DNA from: Modicisalibacter xianhensis
GTDB lineage: Bacteria > Pseudomonadota > Gammaproteobacteria > Pseudomonadales > Halomonadaceae
Length of the DNA stretch: 64,000 nt
NCBI RefSeq assembly: GCF_900113605.1
Contig: NZ_FOPY01000002.1
Location: forward strand, 248,001-312,000
Reading direction: 5' to 3'
The position numbers were made by a program, and so were the translations under genes. The notes beneath the pieces were generated by a model. That model did no database searches. It had not been told where the DNA came from and worked only from the letters and a program-made list of their open reading frames with translations. Positions within the stretch are counted from its first letter, which is position 1. Each line of letters opens with the position of its first letter. Of this stretch, positions 36,492 to 44,799 are shown one piece after another.

Positions 36492-36674
36492 CGGCGATTA
36501 CGAATACTGTTCATCCATACATGATAACAACCGCCAAGCGCGCCGGGAACCCGATGTCTTATCTTCTCCTGTTGCCTCCTTGCGACAAAAGTATAGGCAT
36601 ACCCCACCCTCCAAGGTGAACTATGTTACGCTATGTATCAGCATGTTTCGTTTGCCATGGAGGGCATCGCAGCC

Positions 36675-37553
36675 ATGTCGCACAATCCTGATTGCGTCAC
36701 CGCAAACCAGCTACGCCAGGCCTTTGGCGGTCCACCGTTCGACGTGGATAATGAGTTGCTCGACTACCTGGCGCAGCAGGTCTGCCAGACCTTCTTCCGG
36801 ACCTGCCGTGTCGTGCCTCAGGCCTTGGCCGGGGTCGACGAGAACGCTTCCTGCGCCTGCAAGGGCGTCAGCACCGGACAGCCGCACCGTCCCGGCGATT
36901 ACCGGCGTGTCGCGGACTTCCTCGACGCCCTTGCCGAAGGTCGGACCAGCGAGGACGGCAATCCCGCCAACTTCCGGCTGCGTACCATTCGCGATCGACT
37001 GGGCATTCCCCTGTTGATGACCGAACATGCAGCCGCCCGGTTCCAGATCGACCACAAGCGTATCGTGGAAAAACTGGCCAGCGACCCCGGCCTGTACGAC
37101 TGGTGGTGCAACGTCGCCGACGAATGCGAGCGGATCCTGGGAGCCATGCCGCTATCGGCGCTGCTCTTCAAGCACGCCTCTCGTGCCCGGGCCGCCATCG
37201 ACCGCGAGGCCCAGCAAACGGCAACCCAGGCCGCAGCGTCCCTCCCGTCGACACGGCAGCCTCATGACGCGCGTCGCGGCGGCCTGGCGGCTCACAAGAT
37301 GCAGGAAAACCGCATCAACGGCTTGTGCCGGCGTATCTGGACCGAGTTTCAGGGCCAGGCACTCACACCTGAAACCGGCACAGGGTTGCAACAGGTGTTG
37401 GCTGCGATGAAGGAAGAACACGGCGCCAAGGTGACACGCTCGGTCGTCGTCCGCTTGCGTACCCAGTACGATCCCGCATCGCAGTGGTGTAACCGCGAGC
37501 TCTGGAAACAGGTCTTTGCGGCGCATATTCCGCTGGATACCGCGACACAATGA
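36675..37553 (+). CDS. Hypothetical protein of unknown family
   Basis: 292 residues if it starts at the ATG at 36675, which has GGAGGG about 10 bases upstream; ATGs at 36633 and 36657 are also in frame. I do not recognise it. It is soluble, without signal or membrane segments, and has a cluster of cysteines near residue 60 (SCACKG). The N-terminal half (to about residue 165) looks folded, with LRTIRDRLGIPLLMTEHAAARF. A low-complexity Ala/Gln/Thr stretch (about 175-200) follows, then a second helical part (NRINGLCRRIWTEFQGQAL). Codon use is like its neighbours. It stands alone, divergent from the FAN1 unit. Confidence 0.65.
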   Translation: MSHNPDCVTANQLRQAFGGPPFDVDNELLDYLAQQVCQTFFRTCRVVPQALAGVDENASCACKGVSTGQPHRPGDYRRVADFLDALAEGRTSEDGNPANFRLRTIRDRLGIPLLMTEHAAARFQIDHKRIVEKLASDPGLYDWWCNVADECERILGAMPLSALLFKHASRARAAIDREAQQTATQAAASLPSTRQPHDARRGGLAAHKMQENRINGLCRRIWTEFQGQALTPETGTGLQQVLAAMKEEHGAKVTRSVVVRLRTQYDPASQWCNRELWKQVFAAHIPLDTATQ

Positions 37554-37674
37554 GCTGCCAAGCCACTCGGCCACCCTGGCACAGCCTGTCCTGAGCGCTT
37601 AAGGTAATTACCTGACTTGGCCAAGGATGGTCAACAACGCTCCGCGAAAGGCCAGGGAGGGCCCAACCGCAGCC

Positions 37675-38814
37675 ATGCATGACGAGTGGACACAAGGCAA
37701 TCGTTTCGAACTCCTGCCAGCCGCCGAAAACTATGTTCCGGCCATGCTTTCGGCCATCGAGAGTGCCAGGCATTCGATTCTCTTCGAACAGTACCTGATG
37801 GAATCCGGCCATCACGCCGACCTGTTCGTGGACGCGCTGGCCAAGGCCGCCCGACGCGGCGTGCCTGTCTATCTTCTGCTCGATACCTATGGGACCAAGG
37901 GATTCACGCATCGCGATCGCCAGCGCCTGATAGATGCCGGTGCTGCGCTGCGCCTGTTCAATCCCGTAACGCCAGGGCGCCTGTCGAAGAGCTTGGCGCG
38001 AGATCATCGCAAGCTGTTGCTGATCGATCATCGCGTCGCATTTACCGGCGGTTTCTGCATCACTGACAAGTTCCTCTATGACTGGTACGACATCGCCATT
38101 AAGGCCGAGGGTCCCGTCGTCGAGGACTGGGCGGCGCTATTTTCCCGGGCGTGGTCGGTTTCCCGAGCGTGGTCGGCGGCGATGCAGTACCGTCACCCAC
38201 GTCCCTTGCCTGTAAACAGGCCGACAGGCTCTGGCGAATCAGGAAACGACGCTTCCGGCATGCTCGGCCGGGTGGTGCACGGCGAAGGCCGTCGATATCA
38301 GGAAATCCGCTTTTCGTTGCAACGCCGGATCAGCGCGGCCCAGCAACGCGTGTGGCTGTACACGCCTTACTTCCTCCCCACGTTCAGCCTGCGCCGACGC
38401 CTGATGGCTGCGGCCCGGCGCGGTGTCGACGTCAGGCTGCTGGTTGCCGGCCCTCGTCATGATCACCCCAGCGTGCGCTATACCGGTCAGCACTTCTATC
38501 GACGCCTGTTGCGTGCCGGTGTACGAATCTACGAATACCAGCCGACCTTCACCCATGCCAAGTTCTGTCTGGCCGACGACTGGAGCACGATCGGTTCCTG
38601 CAACTTCGACCACTGGAGCCTGCGCTGGAACCTGGAAGCCAACCAGGAAGTCATCAGTACTCGCTTCGCCCGGGAAGTGCGCCAATTGTTCGAAGACAAC
38701 CTTGCACGGAGCCACGAGATCGATCCGGTGACCTGGGCAAGGCGCCCCAAGTGGCAAGCCTGCCGTGAACGCGTGCTGGGAACAGCCAATGCCTGGCTGA
38801 CCCTACTGCGTTAG
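37675..38814 (+). CDS. Cardiolipin synthase / phospholipase D-like protein
   Basis: About 379 residues from the ATG at 37675 (AGGGAGGG upstream); an in-frame ATG at 37627 is also possible. Two phospholipase D motifs are present: RDHRKLLLIDHRVAFTGG in the first half, and THAKFCLADDWSTIGSCNFD in the second, with Asn-Phe-Asp following as in ClsB. No N-terminal membrane helices, which again fits the ClsB type that makes cardiolipin from two phosphatidylglycerol molecules at the inner membrane face. Monocistronic. The exact lipid substrates cannot be told from sequence. Confidence 0.85.
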   Translation: MHDEWTQGNRFELLPAAENYVPAMLSAIESARHSILFEQYLMESGHHADLFVDALAKAARRGVPVYLLLDTYGTKGFTHRDRQRLIDAGAALRLFNPVTPGRLSKSLARDHRKLLLIDHRVAFTGGFCITDKFLYDWYDIAIKAEGPVVEDWAALFSRAWSVSRAWSAAMQYRHPRPLPVNRPTGSGESGNDASGMLGRVVHGEGRRYQEIRFSLQRRISAAQQRVWLYTPYFLPTFSLRRRLMAAARRGVDVRLLVAGPRHDHPSVRYTGQHFYRRLLRAGVRIYEYQPTFTHAKFCLADDWSTIGSCNFDHWSLRWNLEANQEVISTRFAREVRQLFEDNLARSHEIDPVTWARRPKWQACRERVLGTANAWLTLLR

Positions 38815-39429
38815 ACGTGCCACCCAATTCGACCCATTGCCACCACCCAAACCGGTCGAGACCGCCTGACGAGCCATGACGCGGCGCTTCATGTGAGCGC
38901 TACGAGCAAGATTGCTTGAGACTGAGTGTCACGACGCTCGCAAATGGTGCAGGGCTTCATGCGCATGAATCATGGGGTATAGCGTATTCAAACGTGCAGG
39001 AACGATAAACATGGATTAATCCATGCAAGAGATAAGCCTTGGTAACTTATTGTCCCTTCAGGAACATAACCCCCATGAACACCAGCATTATTGCAGCAAA
39101 AACGTAACGTGAACGAAGCGAAAAAACCCCAAATCATTCTAATAGAGCAATTCAAAAACAATAACTTATAAAACAACGTATTTATCACTTTATACATCTC
39201 ATTAGCCTGCAAATTCGTTAGCTTTTATTAATCAATGAAAAGAAATGAAATCGCTTGCCGTTTAGCCTTGCATAACCTCATTAGCGAACCTACGTTTCCC
39301 AATAACGGCGCTGATCAACGGCCCCGACGCAATTGGCCTAGCCAAGTCGGCAAGTGAAAAGTCAGTACCGTTGAGCGTAATAGACGGAATTGTTACGTAT
39401 TCCATTGATGGACGAAGGAGGTGTTAGTC
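38815..39429. other. AT-rich 615-base gap, possible gene remnant
   Basis: Much lower in GC than the rest of the window, most strongly between 38980 and 39260. A minus-strand frame at 38988-39212 (74 codons) is not convincing by itself. The adjacent minus-strand frame at about 39047-39137 reads FSLRSRYVFAAIMLVFMG and ends FLKGQ, which looks like the C-terminal membrane helix of a real protein, but it has no start. The two frames together would make one small membrane protein broken by a frameshift. The last 60 bases form the leader of the KGG-repeat gene. Confidence 0.35.
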
Positions 39430-39864
39430 ATGGCAGAACATCGTGGTGGTTCTGGTAACTTTGCCGAAGACCGCAAGAAAGCTTCCGAAGCTGGCCAGAA
39501 AGGCGGTCAGCACAGCGGTGGCAACTTCGCCAATGACCCCCAGAAGGCGTCCGAAGCCGGCCACAAGGGTGGTCAGCAGAGCGGCGGCAACTTCGCCAAT
39601 GATCCGCAACGCGCTTCCGAAGCCGGCCACAAGGGTGGCCAGCAAAGTGGCGGCAACTTCAAGAACGATCCGGAGCGTGCCTCTGAAGCCGGCCACAAGG
39701 GCGGCCAGCAGAGCAGTGGCAACTTTGCCAACGATCCGGAGAAAGCGTCTGAAGCCGGCCAGAAAGGTGGCCAGCACAGTGGCGGTAACTTCGCCAACGA
39801 TCCGAAGAAGGCCTCGGAAGCCGGTAAGAAAGGAGGCCAGCACAGCGGTGGTGGCAATCGCTAA
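39430..39864 (+). CDS. KGG-repeat stress protein (GsiB/Con-10/YciG-like)
   Basis: 144 residues from the ATG at 39430, with AAGGAGG upstream. Nearly the whole protein is six copies of a 22-residue repeat of the form GGNFANDPxKASEAGxKGGQ, each with the KGG motif. The repeats are very alike at DNA level (66-base units from about 39450 to 39850), which also keeps both other strand frames open. The protein is very hydrophilic and probably disordered, like general stress protein GsiB and LEA-like hydrophilins, which protect cells in osmotic or drying stress. Closed by a strong terminator. Confidence 0.9.
   Translation: MAEHRGGSGNFAEDRKKASEAGQKGGQHSGGNFANDPQKASEAGHKGGQQSGGNFANDPQRASEAGHKGGQQSGGNFKNDPERASEAGHKGGQQSSGNFANDPEKASEAGQKGGQHSGGNFANDPKKASEAGKKGGQHSGGGNR
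39450..39850 (+). repeat. Six tandem 66-base repeats inside the KGG-repeat gene
   Basis: Each unit encodes 22 residues. Units 2 and 3 are nearly identical in DNA, others differ mostly at third positions and at the two variable codons before KASEAG. Such arrays gain and lose units by slippage or recombination. Confidence 0.85.
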
Positions 39865-39921
39865 GATGGCCTGACTGCTGACTCAAGGAAGAGTAAATCA
39901 GGAAAACGGAGTTTCCCTGGC

Positions 39922-39957
39922 ACCGCCAACAGGTACGCCCTGTTGGCGGTTTGTTTT
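39922..39957 (+). terminator. Terminator of the KGG-repeat gene
   Basis: A 12-base stem ACCGCCAACAGG / CCTGTTGGCGGT with the loop TACGC, followed by TTGTTTT. A textbook intrinsic terminator, 58 bases past the stop. Confidence 0.88.
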
Positions 39958-39969
39958 GGCCATTCGCTG

Positions 39970-40272
39970 CTAATCGGAAACGGTAATGCCGACGTCCCGA
40001 CAGCTCTTGTCGAACTCGGCTTCGCTGACCAGAGAATCGCCTTCCTGGCGCAAGCCGACGATACGCCGCGTGTCGTCGACGACGCCCACCTGCTGCAGGC
40101 AGGAAGTCAACGCCTCCACGGCGGTATGTCCTTCGCATTGCGCCATCAATGCCCCGCCATGTTCGCCCTGGGCAGTGTACCTGTCCGTATCTCGCTCCAG
40201 GCGGATAACGACCGAGTCGCTCTCCTGGTTCTCATTGCGAACATCGATGATGAATCGTTGCAGCTCGGCCAT
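39970..40272 (-). CDS. Hypothetical small cytoplasmic protein
   Basis: 100 residues from the ATG at 40272, with GAGGTGACTTC upstream. I do not recognise the family. It looks soluble and acidic: an opening beta strand (LQRFIIDVRNENQESDSVVIRLE), two cysteines (one in AQCEGH, one in SCLQQVG), and a charged end (SEAEFDKSCRDVGITVSD). It follows the PEBP gene by 68 bases on the same strand and may be co-transcribed with it. Confidence 0.6.
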   Translation of the reverse strand: MAELQRFIIDVRNENQESDSVVIRLERDTDRYTAQGEHGGALMAQCEGHTAVEALTSCLQQVGVVDDTRRIVGLRQEGDSLVSEAEFDKSCRDVGITVSD

Positions 40273-40339
40273 GAAGTCACCTCTTCGTCTGCCGACACGA
40301 CCCTCCGGGGACGGCCGTGTCGCATTCACTCACCGGCAG

Positions 40340-40966
40340 TTACTGGCGAAGGTCGGCATTCAGCGTATACGTGCCCGTCACCGTTGCCTGGTCGAGAATA
40401 TGCCCTTCCATAGCCTTCAGGGCTTCGTCGCCGGTGAATTCGCCAGCCAGTCCCAGCGATTCGGTATCCAGGGCATAGACAGTGAAATGGTAGTGATGAA
40501 CCCGTTCATCGTTCCAGGGCGGACAGGGGCCGTCATAGCCGCCGTAGGTGCCGCCCATGTCGGGGTCGCTGGCCAGGAAATCGGTAAAGGTGTTGATACC
40601 CCGCAAGCCAATGGACGTCTGTCCCGGCGCCTTGCCCTTGGGTGTGACACCGTCGGAGTCCTCGCCCTCGCCGATCGCCCGGGTCTCGCCGGGAATATCG
40701 ACCACCACCCAATGGAAGAAATCGACACGCGCCATACTGGACGGCAGTGTCTTGTCTTGTTGATTGACGTCACTGGGGTCGCCGGGCACGTCCGGGTCGA
40801 CCACGACAACGGCAAAGCTACGGGTCTTGTCGGGCACGTCTGACCAGGTCAGCGCGGGATTTCGATTGGGGCCCAACGTCATCGGCTCGCCATCGCCGGG
40901 CACCCCGAAGGCGAACGTCTCGGGAATCGGCTGCTGGTCCTTGATACCTTGAACGGTTAGCTTCAT
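40340..40966 (-). CDS. YbhB/YbcL-type PEBP protein (Raf-kinase-inhibitor-like)
   Basis: 208 residues. Phosphatidylethanolamine-binding-protein fold: NRNPALTWSDVPDKTRSFAVVVVDPDVPG (about 34-62) includes the conserved DPD, then FFHWVVVDIP with the pocket histidine and GYDGPCPPWNDERVHHYHFTVYALD (about 143-167), which contains the GP-P-----HHY pattern. Bacterial members have no settled role; the name reflects the eukaryotic relative. An insert before the HWVV strand (about 64-80, DVNQQDKTLPSSM) is typical of a longer subgroup. AGGAGAAATCG precedes the ATG. Confidence 0.88.
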   Translation of the reverse strand: MKLTVQGIKDQQPIPETFAFGVPGDGEPMTLGPNRNPALTWSDVPDKTRSFAVVVVDPDVPGDPSDVNQQDKTLPSSMARVDFFHWVVVDIPGETRAIGEGEDSDGVTPKGKAPGQTSIGLRGINTFTDFLASDPDMGGTYGGYDGPCPPWNDERVHHYHFTVYALDTESLGLAGEFTGDEALKAMEGHILDQATVTGTYTLNADLRQ

Positions 40967-41089
40967 CGATTTCTCCTGTGTCGATGGGTGATATCCGCTT
41001 CAGACTAGTTCAGGCGCTGGCGCCACGACCAGCCATGCTAACAGCAAAAGATGGTAGTCTCGGCTATCCCCAGCTTGCATAGCATTTCC

Positions 41090-41929
41090 ATGACCCTCGA
41101 TCTGCTCGCTCAGCCCGCCAGTCTCGACTGGCACCTATGCCTGGCCCGGCTCATCCGCAACGCCGGTACCCCAGCCTTTCCCGGCTTGCTCGAACAGAGC
41201 CTGCGCGAGCGGATCGCCTTCGACTCGATACTGGTCAATACCTACAAGGGACGCCATCGCCCCCTGCTCATCCATGACGACTGCCCTGCCCCCCTGCGTC
41301 CCGTGTGGATCGAGCGTTACCTGAGCGAAGCCTACCTGCTCGACCCTTTTTTCGCGGCGGTGCAGCGCGGCCTCGACAGTGGCGCGCATCGCTTGCACGA
41401 ACTTGCCCCGGACCGCTTCGAGGCCAGCGATTATTACCACCACTACTATCGCGCGCTGGGCCTTGGCGACGAGGTCGGGCTGTTCACCCGGGTCGCCCCG
41501 GATGTTGTGCTGGTCGTGTCGCTGGGGTTTCGGCGTGACGGCGCACGGTTGACCCGTCGCCACTTCCAGGCATTGCGTCATGTCGCCCCGGTCATGGAGG
41601 CCCTGCTCGGCGAATACTGGCACTGGCAGGGCAGCCAGTTCCAGGCCAGCCTGGAGGCGCAAGAGCCGGTGGAGGCGGCGTTTGCCAGCTTCGGCCAGGG
41701 CCTGTTGACCACGCGCGAGCAGGAGATCGTCCGGCTGCTGCTCGCCGGCCACTCGACCAAATCGGCCGCCCGCGAACTAGGCATCAGCGACGGCACCGTC
41801 AAGGTGCATCGCAAGCACCTCTATCAGCGGCTCGACGTGTCTAGCCAGTCGCAACTGTTCCGACTATTTCTCGATCACGTCTCGCTGGTCTCGCGCCGTC
41901 AGTCCGACGTCGCCACCCCGGCACGCTGA
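41090..41929 (+). CDS. LuxR-type transcriptional regulator
   Basis: 279 residues from the ATG at 41090; 41051 is also in frame. The C-terminal 65 residues are a GerE/LuxR helix-turn-helix: LTTREQEIVRLLLAGHSTKSAARELGISDGTVKVHRKHLY. The N-terminal part is not a recognisable autoinducer domain; it contains YHHYYRALGLGDEVGLF near residue 115, a pattern seen in LuxR regulators next to amino-acid or amine catabolism genes. It is convergent with the carbamoylase gene, the two ends overlapping by 31 bases, and probably regulates the cluster to its right. Confidence 0.85.
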   Translation: MTLDLLAQPASLDWHLCLARLIRNAGTPAFPGLLEQSLRERIAFDSILVNTYKGRHRPLLIHDDCPAPLRPVWIERYLSEAYLLDPFFAAVQRGLDSGAHRLHELAPDRFEASDYYHHYYRALGLGDEVGLFTRVAPDVVLVVSLGFRRDGARLTRRHFQALRHVAPVMEALLGEYWHWQGSQFQASLEAQEPVEAAFASFGQGLLTTREQEIVRLLLAGHSTKSAARELGISDGTVKVHRKHLYQRLDVSSQSQLFRLFLDHVSLVSRRQSDVATPAR

Positions 41930-43143
41930 AGCAGGGTATCGCCCAGCACCTGGCAGCCCTGCGCGCAGTGTTCGGGCGAGGCGTATTCGGCCTCGTTATG
42001 GCTGATGCCATCTCGACAGGGCACGAAGATCATCGCCGTGGGGGCAACGCGCGAGACATAGACCGAGTCATGGCCGGCGCCGCTGAGCATGCGCCGGTAA
42101 CTCAGGCCGCGCTGTCGGGCCGCTGATTCCACGGTGTCGATGCACTCGGCATCGAAGTGAACGACAGGCGAGGCCCAGACTCGTTCATGGCTCACCATGA
42201 CGCCGAAGGCCGCGCTGCAATCCGCCAGCTCCCGCTCGAAGCGTTGCTCCAGGGCGTCGAGTACGATCTCGTCGACGTGACGCAGGTCGACGCTCAGGCA
42301 CACCTCACCAGGCACGACGTTACGCGAGCCCTGGGCGATCTCCAGGCAGCCGAAGGTCACCTTGGTGTGCCCGCTCTCGTCCGCCAGGGCGTGGCTCTGA
42401 AGGCGGTCGATGAGCCGCGCAGCAGCGGCCAGGGCATCGCGACGCAGGCGCATCGGAGTAGGCCCGGCATGCGCCGTCTGCCCCGTGAAGGTCACGTCGT
42501 ACCAGCGCATACCCTGCACGCCGGCCACCACACCGATGCTCTCGCCGACCGCCTCCAGCACCGGGCCCTGCTCGATATGCAGCTCGAAGAAGCTGTCGAG
42601 ACGCGGCTCGCCGACTGCCAGGTCTCCAGCGAACCCACACGCCTGCAATGCCTCGTCGAACGTCACGCCATCCCTGTCGGTACGTGCCAGGGTCGAGGCG
42701 ATGCTGAACTCGCCGGCGTAAGTGCCCGAAGCGACCATCGCCGGTGCGAAGCGACTGCCCTCCTCGTTGGTCCATACCACCAGTTCCAGCGGACGCTCGG
42801 TCACCACGCCATGGTCGTCGAGGGTACGGAACACCTCGAGTCCGGCCAACACGCCGAGGATACCGTCGAAGCGTCCGCCCTGCGGCTGGGTGTCGAGGTG
42901 GCTGCCGGTGGCCACCGGATCGAGGTCGTCGCGACGTCCGGCGCGGCGGATGAACAGGTTGCCGACCCGGTCGACCCGCCACGTGCAACCGAGCGCCTCG
43001 CACCAGTCGATCAGCAGGCGGCGACCGGCGGCGTCCTCCTCGGTCAGCGCCAGGCGGCAACTGCCGCCGTTGGGAGTGGGGCCGATCTCGGCCATGGTCA
43101 TGAGCGAATCCCACAGCCGCTCGGCATCGATGTCGAGGTGCAT
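41899..43143 (-). CDS. M20-family zinc amidohydrolase (N-carbamoyl-amino-acid hydrolase / allantoate type)
   Basis: 414 residues from the ATG at 43143; the open frame runs much further upstream, but that part overlaps the aminotransferase gene. Metal ligands in SHLDTQPQGGRFDG, the catalytic and bridging acids in VWTNEEGSRF, and ELHIEQGPVLE, followed by the late SGAGHDSVYV and ISHNEAEY motifs. This family removes carbamoyl or ureido groups from N-carbamoyl amino acids, allantoate or ureidopropionate. Beside agmatine deiminase and an aminotransferase, N-carbamoylputrescine or a related ureido compound is a plausible substrate, but that is inference. Confidence 0.88.
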   Translation of the reverse strand: MHLDIDAERLWDSLMTMAEIGPTPNGGSCRLALTEEDAAGRRLLIDWCEALGCTWRVDRVGNLFIRRAGRRDDLDPVATGSHLDTQPQGGRFDGILGVLAGLEVFRTLDDHGVVTERPLELVVWTNEEGSRFAPAMVASGTYAGEFSIASTLARTDRDGVTFDEALQACGFAGDLAVGEPRLDSFFELHIEQGPVLEAVGESIGVVAGVQGMRWYDVTFTGQTAHAGPTPMRLRRDALAAAARLIDRLQSHALADESGHTKVTFGCLEIAQGSRNVVPGEVCLSVDLRHVDEIVLDALEQRFERELADCSAAFGVMVSHERVWASPVVHFDAECIDTVESAARQRGLSYRRMLSGAGHDSVYVSRVAPTAMIFVPCRDGISHNEAEYASPEHCAQGCQVLGDTLLQRAGVATSD

Positions 43144-43308
43144 GCGCCTTGTCTCCCGTGTCGTTGATGGATGTGAAGACGATAGGGAGGAAAGGAATCG
43201 CACCGATATACCCCAATCGGGATATGTCACGGCGCGCGGGGTCGTCGTTAGGCTCGACCATGAACCGGCTGGCCAGCCCGACACCCACGATAACAAGAGA
43301 CCATCGAC
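43144..43308. promoter_or_regulatory. Divergent promoter region between carbamoylase and aminotransferase genes
   Basis: 165 bases that must hold the promoters for both directions of the amine catabolism cluster. The inverted repeat CCCCAATCGGGATATG-like tract near 43213-43226 is the most regular element (ATATACCCCAATCGGGATAT: ATATNCCC / GGGATAT) and could be a regulator site. Confidence 0.45.
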
Positions 43309-44730
43309 ATGCGGACTTCCGCCCACCTCTCCTCGAAAGCGACTTCGGACACACCCGATATCCGAGCGCTGTGGCAGAAGGACAAGGACCATTTCATCCA
43401 TCCATTCACCGACTTCAGCGTCTTCCATGAACGGGGCTGCGACCTGATCACCGACAGCCAGGGCATTCACGTTCAGGACGCCCACGGCAAGCGCTTCATC
43501 GACGGCATCGCCGGGTTGTGGTGCGTCAATGTCGGCCATGGCCGGCGCGAGATCGGTGAGGCGATGGCCGAGCAGGCCACACGAATGGCCTACTTCTCGA
43601 CCTTCAACAACCTCTCCAACGCGCCGGCGGCGGAACTGGCCGCCAAACTCGCCGAGCTGGCCCCCGCGCACCTCAACCATGTGTTCTACAGTTGCGGTGG
43701 CTCGGCGGCCAATGACGCCACCATCCGCCTGGTGCATTACTACTTCAACCGCCTCGGCAAGCCGGACAAGAAACGCATCCTGTCGCGCACCAACGCCTAC
43801 CACGGCACCACCTACCTGGCCGCCACCCTGACCGGCATCGTCAGCAACAACTGGGCCTTCGACACCCTCGAGCATCTGGTCACGCACCTGAGCGAGGCCA
43901 ACTGCTATCGCCGTCCCGAAGGCATGAGCGAAAGCGAGTATTGCGACCATCTCGTCAAGGAACTCGAGGACACGATCGCTCGTATCGGGGCGGATAATAT
44001 CGCCGCGTTCATCGCCGAGCCGATCATGGGCGCCGGTGGCGTACTGGTCGCGCCACCGAGATATCACCAGCGGATGCAGGCGGTATGCCGCGCCAACGAG
44101 ATTCTCTACATTGCCGATGAAGTGGTTACCGGCTTCGGCCGCCTGGGGCATTTCTTCGCTTCCGAGGCGGTATTTGACACCCAGCCGGACATCATCAACT
44201 GCGCCAAGGGGCTGTCATCAGGCTATGCACCGCTGGGTGCAACGCTGATTTCCGACGAGCTTTACGAGGTGCTGTCCACCCCACAGGGGCCGGGTGGCGT
44301 GCTGAGTACCGGCTTTACCTACTCCGGTCATCCAGTGAGTTGCGCAGCGGCGCTCAAGAACATCGAGATCATGGAACGTGAGGCGATCTGCGAAAACGTC
44401 CTCGACGTCGGCCCCTATCTCGAGGAGCGTCTCTCGTCGCTGTCGCACCACGCCACGGTGGGTGACGTGCGCGGCAGTCGCTTCATGATGTGTCTTGAGA
44501 ACGTCGCCGACAAGGCGACCAAGGCGCTGCTGCCGGTGGAAGCGCGGGTCGGCGACCGGGTGGCCTTCGAGGCCCAGCAGCGCGGCTTGATCATTCGCCC
44601 CGTAGGTCACCTCAATATCGTCTCGCCCCCGCTGATCTGGACCCGCGGCGTTGTCGACGAAGTGGTATCGATTCTCGACGACGCATTGAGCGCGACAACC
44701 CGATCGCTCGCGGCCGATGGCTTCCTGTGA
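43309..44730 (+). CDS. Class-III PLP aminotransferase (omega-amino acid / polyamine type)
   Basis: 473 residues. Fold-type I aminotransferase with the opening HPFTDFSVFHERG, the glycine-rich phosphate loop YSCGGSAANDATIRL, IADEVVTGFGRLGHFF for the cofactor ring, and NCAKGLSSGYAPLGA with Lys300 as the Schiff-base lysine. It is close to pyruvate-dependent amine transaminases of the SpuC/omega-amino-acid group, which move the amino group of putrescine, beta-alanine or similar onto pyruvate. First gene of a plus-strand unit with the NhaC-type carrier and agmatine deiminase. The true amine donor cannot be told from sequence. Confidence 0.9.
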   Translation: MRTSAHLSSKATSDTPDIRALWQKDKDHFIHPFTDFSVFHERGCDLITDSQGIHVQDAHGKRFIDGIAGLWCVNVGHGRREIGEAMAEQATRMAYFSTFNNLSNAPAAELAAKLAELAPAHLNHVFYSCGGSAANDATIRLVHYYFNRLGKPDKKRILSRTNAYHGTTYLAATLTGIVSNNWAFDTLEHLVTHLSEANCYRRPEGMSESEYCDHLVKELEDTIARIGADNIAAFIAEPIMGAGGVLVAPPRYHQRMQAVCRANEILYIADEVVTGFGRLGHFFASEAVFDTQPDIINCAKGLSSGYAPLGATLISDELYEVLSTPQGPGGVLSTGFTYSGHPVSCAAALKNIEIMEREAICENVLDVGPYLEERLSSLSHHATVGDVRGSRFMMCLENVADKATKALLPVEARVGDRVAFEAQQRGLIIRPVGHLNIVSPPLIWTRGVVDEVVSILDDALSATTRSLAADGFL

Positions 44731-44799
44731 TACCGCAGACGGGCTCTCTGCGGCCCGTCGCAATCAACGCACCACTGACAACAACAAGCGAGACAGCGA

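Noticed and set aside
39424-39843. Open frames on both strands across the KGG repeats, read as antisense genes
   Set aside because: The 66-base unit, a multiple of three, keeps every frame open; only the sense frame has a ribosome site and a known family.
43144-44151. Upstream extension of the M20 amidohydrolase frame to 750 codons
   Set aside because: It runs antisense through the aminotransferase gene; the true N-terminus (MHLDIDAERLW) starts at 43143.
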